DNA from: Pokkaliibacter plantistimulans
GTDB taxonomy: Bacteria; Pseudomonadota; Gammaproteobacteria; Pseudomonadales; Balneatricaceae
Reading direction: 5' to 3'
Length of the DNA: 64,000 bases
NCBI RefSeq assembly: GCF_003194385.1
Contig: NZ_LAPT01000005.1
Coordinates: forward strand, 1-64,000
Part shown: positions 57,683-64,000 of the stretch, in pieces
How the letters are laid out: every line of letters begins with the position of its first letter
Numbering within the stretch: the first letter of the stretch is position 1
Notes under the pieces: generated by a model
What the model was told of the DNA's origin: nothing
Seen by the model: only the letters and a program-made list of their open reading frames with translations
Databases searched by the model: none
Program-made: the position numbers and the translations under genes

Positions 57683-58543
57683 TTACTTCTTCAGCTGTTC
57701 AGCAACTTCCTGAGCGAAGTCTTTCTTTTCGACCTCGATACCGTCGCCTACTTCGAAACGCACAAAAGACACCACTTCAGCGCCAGCCTGTTTGGCCAGA
57801 TCACCCACGGTGACTTCTGGGTTCTTAACGAAAGGCTGGTTGATCAGACTGCTTTCAGCCAAGAACTTCTGAATACGACCCTGCACCATTTTCTCAATGA
57901 TTTCTGCAGGTTTGCCAGACTCCTGAGCCTGAGCGGTAAAGATTTCTTTCTCTTTCTCGATCAGCTCTTGAGGCATATCAGCAGGTTTGACGACCTGAGG
58001 ATTGGAAGCAGCAACATGCATTGCTACGTCTTTTGCCAGCTCAGAGTTACCACCTTTCAGCGCAACCAGAACAGCGATACGGTTGTTGCTGTGAACATAG
58101 CTGCCAACCACATCAGATGCTACCTGCGCTGCGCGGCGCACACCGATGTTTTCGCCAATTTTCTGAACCAGAGCAGAACGATCGCTTTCCAGTTCACCTT
58201 CCATCAGTGCAGCCACATCAATCTGCTTATCACTGAAGGCTTTGCCCACAACCTTGGCTGCGAAGGCAGCGAAGTTGTCATCGCGAGCAACAAAGTCAGT
58301 CTCAGAGTTAACTTCAACTACTACAGCGTAAGTGTTGTCATCAGACTGTTTAACTACAACCACACCGTCAGCAGCAGTACGACCGGCTTTCTTGGCCGCT
58401 TTCAGGGAGCTGGACTTGCGCAGGTTGTCGATTGCCAGATCGATGTCGCCATTGGCCTCTACCAGTGCAGCCTTGCACTCCATCATGCCCAGGCCAGTGC
58501 GCTCACGCAGTTCTTTCACCAGAGAAGCAGAAATAGCTGCCAT
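57683..58543 (-). CDS. tsf: Translation elongation factor Ts
   Basis: The product is 286 aa. The N-terminal UBA-like part has [48 protein letters not shown] (about 82-94) has the Asp-Phe that displaces the EF-Tu magnesium; the C-terminal domain contains a coiled-coil-type insertion. It exchanges GDP on EF-Tu. Confidence 0.97.
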   Translation of the reverse strand: MAAISASLVKELRERTGLGMMECKAALVEANGDIDLAIDNLRKSSSLKAAKKAGRTAADGVVVVKQSDDNTYAVVVEVNSETDFVARDDNFAAFAAKVVGKAFSDKQIDVAALMEGELESDRSALVQKIGENIGVRRAAQVASDVVGSYVHSNNRIAVLVALKGGNSELAKDVAMHVAASNPQVVKPADMPQELIEKEKEIFTAQAQESGKPAEIIEKMVQGRIQKFLAESSLINQPFVKNPEVTVGDLAKQAGAEVVSFVRFEVGDGIEVEKKDFAQEVAEQLKK

Positions 58544-58591
58544 GTCGGATATCCTCTTAAAATGATCTTGAACGGGTATCAGCTTTCAAAA

Positions 58592-58612
58592 AAGGGGAGC
58601 ACTGCTCCCCTT
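58592..58612 (-). terminator. Terminator/attenuator between rpsB and tsf
   Basis: AAGGGGAGC / GCTCCCCTT with a 3-nt loop is followed by TTTTTT-like run on the minus strand. Partial termination here would lower tsf against rpsB, as known for other gammaproteobacteria. Confidence 0.75.
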
Positions 58613-58637
58613 CTTCAACGTCAACTCAGTGAATTAC

Positions 58638-59384
58638 TTACTGAGCTGCCGCTTCTGCGTCTTCGCTGACTTCAACGAATTCGCCTTTGTCGCCATCGGC
58701 GTTCTGCGCTACAGCTTCCAGTACGCTATCAGCCATTGACTTAGCGTAGATTTCAATTGCACGCAGGGCGTCATCGTTACCCGGAATTACGTAGTCAACG
58801 CCAGCAGGATCACTGTTGGTATCAACAACACCAATTACAGGGATACCCAGCTTGTTAGCTTCCAGAACGGCATTGCGCTCGTGCTCAACGTCGATAACGA
58901 ACAGGGCATCAGGCAGACCACCCATATCCTTGATACCACCGATAGACAGCTCAAGCTTGTCCATTTCACGGGTACGCATCAGGACTTCTTTCTTGGTCAG
59001 CTTGTCGAAAGTACCGTCCTGTTTCTGTGCTTCAAGCTCACGGAAACGACGGATGGACTGACGGATGGTCTTGTAGTTGGTGAGCATGCCGCCCAACCAA
59101 CGATGGTTTACGTAAGGCATACCGGCGCGGGTAGCTTCCTGCTTGATAACTTCAGCAGCTGCACGCTTGGTACCAACGAACAGGATCTTGTTCTTTTTAC
59201 CAGCCATTTTGCCAACAACATCCAGCGCATCATTCAGCATGGGCAGAGTGTGCTCCAGGTTGATGATATGGATCTTATTGCGAGCCCCGTAGATGTATTT
59301 GCCCATCTTGGGGTTCCAGTAGCGAGTCTGGTGACCGAAGTGTACACCTGCTTTCAGCAGGTCGCGCATGGTAACTTTTGCCAT
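58638..59384 (-). CDS. rpsB: 30S ribosomal protein S2
   Basis: The product is 248 aa. It has [22 protein letters not shown] (about 5-26), [28 protein letters not shown] and [36 protein letters not shown]. The acidic C-terminal tail is species-variable. It is among the last proteins to join the 30S subunit. Confidence 0.98.
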   Translation of the reverse strand: MAKVTMRDLLKAGVHFGHQTRYWNPKMGKYIYGARNKIHIINLEHTLPMLNDALDVVGKMAGKKNKILFVGTKRAAAEVIKQEATRAGMPYVNHRWLGGMLTNYKTIRQSIRRFRELEAQKQDGTFDKLTKKEVLMRTREMDKLELSIGGIKDMGGLPDALFVIDVEHERNAVLEANKLGIPVIGVVDTNSDPAGVDYVIPGNDDALRAIEIYAKSMADSVLEAVAQNADGDKGEFVEVSEDAEAAAQ

Positions 59385-59708
59385 GATTTTTCCTTTAGAT
59401 GTTAGGGTTAGGCCTCCATGTACCCCAGTCTCCGACCCTTTTCAGGGCACCCTCGGATGCTGTGTCGGCACATGTGTGATTTAACACTGTTGATGTTTAA
59501 AATCGCTCCCGCAACATATGCATATCGGGGTTAGCCACTTTAAGCGCCGGTGTTATACCACAAAACCCTGTCCAGCAAAAGTTACACGGCAATTTTTCCC
59601 GTTGCTGCAATCTGTGTACAATGGCCAACGTCCTCAACTCCCTGCCCGATAGCCGCAGAATGCCATCGACACTGGGGAGTCTTTCGCTATGGAGCCAGAC
59701 CCAGCCTC
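59385..59708 (-). promoter_or_regulatory. Divergent rpsB-map control region with rpsB promoter and leader
   Basis: On the minus strand a -10 TATAAC (59552-59557) has TTGCTG upstream at a short spacing and should start rpsB. The leader of about 150 nt contains a GC-rich segment (about 59405-59460; GGGTGCCC, AAAAGGGTCGGAGACTGGGG) that can fold just before AAAGGA and the ATG. rpsB leaders in gammaproteobacteria are known sites of S2 autoregulation, so this fits. On the plus strand TACAAT near 59617 may serve map, with a poor -35. Confidence 0.55.
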
Positions 59709-60482
59709 ATGACTGTCAAGATCAAAACCCCGGAAGAAATCACCAAGATGCGTGTTGCCGGCCGCCTGGCCGCAGAAGTTCTGGAAATGATAGAACCCCA
59801 CGTTCAGCCCGGAGTAACGACGGATGAATTAAACCGTATCTGTCATGACTATATTGTGAATGAGCAACAGGCCATTCCGGCTCCCCTGAATTACCACGGT
59901 TTCCCCAAATCCATCTGCACCTCTGTGAACCATGTTGTGTGCCATGGCATCCCCAATGACAAGCCCCTGAAGCAGGGTGACATCATTAATATCGATATCA
60001 CTGTCATTAAAGATGGATACCACGGCGATACCAGTGCGATGTTTCACGTTGGCAAACCTATACCACACGCTCAGCGCCTGACTGATATCACCAAGGAATG
60101 TCTGTATATCGGTATTCGTCTGGTCAAACCCGGCGCACGTCTGGGCGATATTGGCCATGCCATTCAGCAGTACGCTGAAAGCAATCATTATTCCGTGGTA
60201 CGAGAATACTGTGGCCACGGCATCGGGGCTGAATTCCACGAAGACCCACAGGTACTGCATTACGGCAAGCAAGGCACCGGGGTCGAACTCAAGCCTGGGA
60301 TGATCTTTACCATCGAGCCAATGATTAATGCTGGAAAGCGTCATGTGAAGCTGTCAAAAAAGGACGGCTGGACGGTAGAAACCGTTGACCGCCGTTTATC
60401 CGCACAGTGGGAGCACACCCTGCTGGTGACCGACACCGGCGTGGAAATTCTGACCCTGCGCAAGGATGAAACCGGCATCTAA
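59709..60482 (+). CDS. map: Methionine aminopeptidase type I
   Basis: The product is 257 aa from ATG 59709 (MTVKIKTPEEI); earlier in-frame sequence is leader. It has YHGFPKSICTSVNHVVCHGIP (about 60-80, with the substrate His), the metal ligands in NIDITVIKDGYHGDTSAMF (Asp, Asp), GHGIGAEFHEDP (His) and FTIEPMI (Glu), and a last Glu in AQWEHT. It removes initiator methionine at the ribosome. It is divergent from rpsB, the usual place. Confidence 0.96.
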   Translation: MTVKIKTPEEITKMRVAGRLAAEVLEMIEPHVQPGVTTDELNRICHDYIVNEQQAIPAPLNYHGFPKSICTSVNHVVCHGIPNDKPLKQGDIINIDITVIKDGYHGDTSAMFHVGKPIPHAQRLTDITKECLYIGIRLVKPGARLGDIGHAIQQYAESNHYSVVREYCGHGIGAEFHEDPQVLHYGKQGTGVELKPGMIFTIEPMINAGKRHVKLSKKDGWTVETVDRRLSAQWEHTLLVTDTGVEILTLRKDETGI

Positions 60483-60501
60483 GCCTTTTTGGGAGACAAC
60501 T

Positions 60502-63198
60502 ATGGCTCTGCCTGTGGACAGTTATCCAGACGATACTGAGCTTTTCGATGTCGCTGCTTTCCGTGAGGATCTGGGACGTACCCGTCACAGTATTCCTCTG
60601 TTCAAGAAAGCCATTGAGCACGCCAAATCAACGCTGGACCACCGTTTTCGCGAACACCACAACATTCGTCGCCTGATCAACGGCAGAGCCTGGTTCATGG
60701 ATCAGTTGTTACGCCAGGCGTGGGCCTGGCATCAACTGCCTGAAGACGATGACATCAGCCTGGTGGCGGTCGGGGGTTACGGTCGGGGCGAATTACACCC
60801 CTGCTCCGATATTGACCTGCTGGTGCTGATGGACGATGAGCTGTATGCCAGTAAGTATGAAGAGTCCCTTGCCGCCTTTCTGACCTTTCTATGGGATATC
60901 AAGCTGGCAGTAGGAAGTAGCGTTCGCACCGTGTCCGAATGCTACGAACAGGCCAGGGATGATCTGACCATAGCAACCAACCTGCTTGAAGCTCGTACAC
61001 TGATTGGTCCAGCCAGTCTGCGAGTAGAAATGCAGGATAAGGTTACCTCTGAGGATGCCTGGTCATCGCGAGCCTTTTTCAAGGCCAAGTGCGAAGAGCA
61101 ACGGGCTCGCTACGAAAAAACCCAGCAAACTGGCTACAATCTGGAGCCGAATATCAAGAACTCCCCCGGTGGCTTGAGAGATATCCAGACCATCGGCTGG
61201 GTAGTCAAGCGCCACTACGGCGCCGAGTCCCTGAGTGAGCTGGTCAGCCATGGCTTTCTGACCGTGAAGGAGCTGGAGAGCATCAACCAGGGCCTGGAGT
61301 ATCTGTGGACTGTCCGCTATGCCCTGCACATGTTTACCGGTCGGGAGGAAGACCGCCTGCTGTTCGACTATCAGCAGACGCTGGCGACCTTTTTCGGTTA
61401 TGAGAACGAACCCGGCTCACTGGCCATTGAGCAATTCATGTGCAAGTACTACCGGGTTGCAGGCTACTTCGCCGAACTGAATGACCTGTTGTTACAGCAC
61501 TTTGAGGAAACCATCCTCACGCAGGAAGCAGAAGATACCGTCATCCCCCTCAACAACCGCTTTCAGATTCGCAATCAGTACCTCGAAGTTACCCACGACA
61601 AGATATTCCAGTATTACCCCTTTGCCATGATGGAGCTGTTTGTCTTGCGCGCCCAGCATCCGGAAGTGCAGGGGGTACGAGCAGCGACCATTCGTCTGCT
61701 GCGCCAGCACCGTCATCTCATTGATGACAAGTTCCGAGCCGACATCCGCAATACCAGCCTGTTCATGGAGCTATTACGCAGTCAGGAAGGCGTCTCCACG
61801 GAACTCAACCGCATGCGCCGCTATGGCATACTGGGCCGCTATATTCCCTCCTTTAACGATATTATTGGACGCATGCAGCACGACCTGTTTCATGTCTACA
61901 CAGTCGATGCCCACACTATGAAAGTACTGCTGATGATGCGGCAGTTCCGTCATCCAGAAGTAGCAGACCGCTTCCCCATCGTATCCAGCCTGATTCACAA
62001 ACTACCCAAGATTGAATTGCTCTATCTGGCCGGGCTTTTTCACGACATAGGCAAAGGCCGGGGCGGCGATCACTCGGAGCTGGGAGCGCAGGATGCACTG
62101 GCCTTCTGTCGTCGCCACAAGCTGCCCAAGTGGGACACCGCTCTGGTTGTCTGGCTGGTTCGCCATCATCTGCTGATGTCGATGACTGCGCAGCGCCGCG
62201 ACATTTCCGACCCGGAAGTGATCAAGCATTTCGCCATGCAGGTACGTGACCCCATCTATCTGGACTACCTTTTTGTGCTGACCGTGGCTGACATTAACGC
62301 CACCAACCCCAATCTCTGGAACTCCTGGCGGGCCGCGTTATTACGCCAGCTTTTCTCCGATGCCAAGCACATGCTGCGCAAGGGGCTGGACGAGCCGATC
62401 AATATTTCTGAGCTGATTGAGGACATCCAGAAAGATGCCATGGAGGGACTGCAGCAGCAGGGACTGGATGAAGTCGCCGTCAATCGCCTGTGGCGTTTAC
62501 TGCCCAATGAGTACTTCGTAAGGGAAAGTGTACGCGACATCATCTGGCACACAGAGGCCATCCTCAATCATCTGGACCAGACCCGGCCACTGATCCTCAT
62601 TCGCGAAACCACCAGCCGGGCCCATGAAGGCGGCACACAGATATTTATCTACACCCTGGATCAGGACGACCTCTTTGCTGCAACCACTGCGGCACTGTCG
62701 CAACTGAATCTCAACATTCACGATGCACGCATCATCACTTCGCGTGATGGCTTCAGTCTGGATACCTTTATCGTCCTGAATGAGGACAACCAGTCTCTGG
62801 GCCATAACCCCCAGCGTATCAGCCAGATCAGGAGCTATCTGGAAGAAGTACTGTCAGCACCTGATGAGTTCCCTGATATCGTCCGCAAGCGTGTACCACG
62901 GCAGTTCAAGCATTTCACCATGCCGACCCAGGTGCACATCAGCGATGATGCCAACAACAAGCGGACGGTGCTGGAGGTCATATCTCCTGACCGCCCAGGC
63001 CTGCTGGCTACCCTCGGTAAAATTTTCTACGACTTCGACGTATTTGTGCAGACCGCTAAGATCGCCAGCATGGGCGAGCGTGTAGAAGACGTATTTTTTA
63101 TTACCACGCAGGAAGGCAAGCCGCTGGAAGACCCCGCACAGCGCGATGCCCTGCGCGCCGCCATCTGTCAACAACTCGATGAACTGGCCCAGATCTGA
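60502..63198 (+). CDS. glnD: PII uridylyltransferase/uridylyl-removing enzyme
   Basis: The product is 898 aa from ATG 60502 with GGGAGA seven bases upstream; it starts 19 bp after map. The nucleotidyltransferase site is GGYGRGELHPCSDIDLLVLMDD (about 87-108), the HD hydrolase has FHDIGKGRGGDHSELG (about 513-528), and two ACT domains (about 703-780 and 813-890) sense glutamine. It adds UMP to PII proteins when nitrogen is low and removes it when glutamine is high. Confidence 0.97.
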   Translation: MALPVDSYPDDTELFDVAAFREDLGRTRHSIPLFKKAIEHAKSTLDHRFREHHNIRRLINGRAWFMDQLLRQAWAWHQLPEDDDISLVAVGGYGRGELHPCSDIDLLVLMDDELYASKYEESLAAFLTFLWDIKLAVGSSVRTVSECYEQARDDLTIATNLLEARTLIGPASLRVEMQDKVTSEDAWSSRAFFKAKCEEQRARYEKTQQTGYNLEPNIKNSPGGLRDIQTIGWVVKRHYGAESLSELVSHGFLTVKELESINQGLEYLWTVRYALHMFTGREEDRLLFDYQQTLATFFGYENEPGSLAIEQFMCKYYRVAGYFAELNDLLLQHFEETILTQEAEDTVIPLNNRFQIRNQYLEVTHDKIFQYYPFAMMELFVLRAQHPEVQGVRAATIRLLRQHRHLIDDKFRADIRNTSLFMELLRSQEGVSTELNRMRRYGILGRYIPSFNDIIGRMQHDLFHVYTVDAHTMKVLLMMRQFRHPEVADRFPIVSSLIHKLPKIELLYLAGLFHDIGKGRGGDHSELGAQDALAFCRRHKLPKWDTALVVWLVRHHLLMSMTAQRRDISDPEVIKHFAMQVRDPIYLDYLFVLTVADINATNPNLWNSWRAALLRQLFSDAKHMLRKGLDEPINISELIEDIQKDAMEGLQQQGLDEVAVNRLWRLLPNEYFVRESVRDIIWHTEAILNHLDQTRPLILIRETTSRAHEGGTQIFIYTLDQDDLFAATTAALSQLNLNIHDARIITSRDGFSLDTFIVLNEDNQSLGHNPQRISQIRSYLEEVLSAPDEFPDIVRKRVPRQFKHFTMPTQVHISDDANNKRTVLEVISPDRPGLLATLGKIFYDFDVFVQTAKIASMGERVEDVFFITTQEGKPLEDPAQRDALRAAICQQLDELAQI

Positions 63199-63200
63199 CC

Positions 63201-64000
63201 ATGATGAATCCCCATCTCCAAGACCTTCAGCCTTATCCCTTTGAGCGCCTGGCAGCGCTCAAGGCCGGAACGACACCGCCCGCTCACCTGCGTCATATCG
63301 CACTGTCCATCGGTGAGCCCAAGCACGCCGCACCGGCGATGGTTGAACAGGCCATGATTAATGCCATTGGCGGGCTGTCTGTCTACCCTACCACCAAGGG
63401 GCTTCCAGAGCTGCGCCAGGCCATTGCCGGCTGGCTGCAACGTCGCTTCAAGCTGACTGAAGGCAGTCTGGACGCCGAACGTCATATTCTGCCCGTCAAC
63501 GGCACGCGGGAAGCGCTGTTTGCCTTTGCCCAGGCGTGCATTGACAGCAGCCAGCCTGAACCCCTGGTACTCAGCCCCAATCCTTTCTACCAAATCTATG
63601 AAGGTGCAGCGTTCCTGGCTGGGGCAAAACCTTACTTCCTTAACTGCACCGCAGAAAACCAGTATCGCCCCGACTACGACGCCATTCCTGCAGAAATCTG
63701 GCAACGTTGCCAGCTGCTGTTTCTCTGCACCCCAGGCAACCCGACTGGCGCGGTAATGAAGCTGGAAGACTTTGCCCGCGTGCTGGAGCTGGCTGATCAG
63801 TATGATTTTGTCATCGCCTCGGATGAGTGCTATTCGGAAATCTACTTCGATGAGCAGCAGCCTCCGATGGGGTTACTGGAAGCCTGTGCCAAACTGGGCC
63901 GTCACGACTACAGCCGCTGTGCCGTTTTTCACAGTTTGTCCAAACGCTCCAATCTGCCAGGACTACGCTCCGGTTTCGTCGCCGGAGATGCCGAACTGAT
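63201..64000 (+). CDS. dapC: Succinyldiaminopimelate transaminase (partial, runs off the window)
   Basis: At least 266 codons are present from ATG 63201 (or the ATG directly after), 2 bp past the glnD stop, with no stop before the window ends. It is a fold-type I aminotransferase: IALSIGEPKHAAP, VNGTREALF, LSPNPFYQIYEGAA, LFLCTPGNPTGAVM, ASDECYSEIYFD, and the PLP-binding Lys in SLSKRSNLPGLRSGF. The order map-glnD-dapC matches pseudomonads. It makes N-succinyl-LL-diaminopimelate for lysine and peptidoglycan; lysC in this window feeds the same pathway. Confidence 0.9.
   Translation, partial: MMNPHLQDLQPYPFERLAALKAGTTPPAHLRHIALSIGEPKHAAPAMVEQAMINAIGGLSVYPTTKGLPELRQAIAGWLQRRFKLTEGSLDAERHILPVNGTREALFAFAQACIDSSQPEPLVLSPNPFYQIYEGAAFLAGAKPYFLNCTAENQYRPDYDAIPAEIWQRCQLLFLCTPGNPTGAVMKLEDFARVLELADQYDFVIASDECYSEIYFDEQQPPMGLLEACAKLGRHDYSRCAVFHSLSKRSNLPGLRSGFVAGDAEL

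Overview
The window is chromosomal DNA of a gammaproteobacterium, most like the Oceanospirillales/Pseudomonadales branch. The evidence is gene order and protein sequence: rpsB-tsf-pyrH-frr-uppS-cdsA-rseP-bamA-skp-lpxD-fabZ-lpxA-lpxB-rnhB-dnaE-accA-tilS-pyrG-eno-ftsB-truD-pcm-nlpD-rpoS, then fdxA, mutS, pncC, recA-recX, alaS-lysC-csrA and a tRNA-Ser/tRNA-Arg cluster. I do not assign a genus.

Bases 1-5600 are accessory. They hold a terminator-ended tract of unknown identity (1-202), a putative effector with a caspase-like His/Cys signature overlapped by a small membrane-protein gene (281-2351), and an AT-rich block with two attC-like sites (2692-2747 and 3449-3554). The sites bound a CHAP-amidase cassette and follow a DUF262 + HEPN ribonuclease pair that looks like a defence module. 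No integrase gene is present, so this looks like a small attC cluster lacking its integrase.

Bases 5600-20900 are a mixed metabolic and envelope region. It contains a Gld-type ABC exporter operon (ATPase, fused permease/GldG, DUF4340), a 146-bp palindromic repeat, a copper-related pair (CopL-like protein and DUF411), a catabolic cluster (tartrate/malate-type dehydrogenase, FCD-GntR regulator, VanA/VanB-type Rieske oxygenase and reductase), a degenerate receiver-TPR protein, an HDAC-family deacylase and thiI. The palindrome ATTGGATCCAAT lies in front of both catabolic transcription units, so one local repressor probably controls both.

Bases 21000-64000 are core housekeeping: six tRNA-Arg(ACG) and one tRNA-Ser(GCU), post-transcriptional control (csrA), amino-acid biosynthesis (lysC, dapC), tRNA charging and modification (alaS, tilS, truD), SOS and repair (recA, recX, mutS), general stress (rpoS), cell division and envelope (ftsB, nlpD, lipid A genes, bamA, skp, rseP, cdsA, uppS, a DUF368 lipid-carrier transporter), replication (dnaE, rnhB), translation (rpsB, tsf, frr, map) and nitrogen signalling (glnD). 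The most striking feature of this part is what is missing: dxr (between cdsA and rseP), ispD and ispF (between ftsB and truD), and also surE and kdsA, are absent from places where related bacteria usually carry them, with the flanking genes closely joined. Three non-mevalonate isoprenoid genes are therefore missing from two separate conserved slots, although uppS, which needs isoprenoid precursors, is present.
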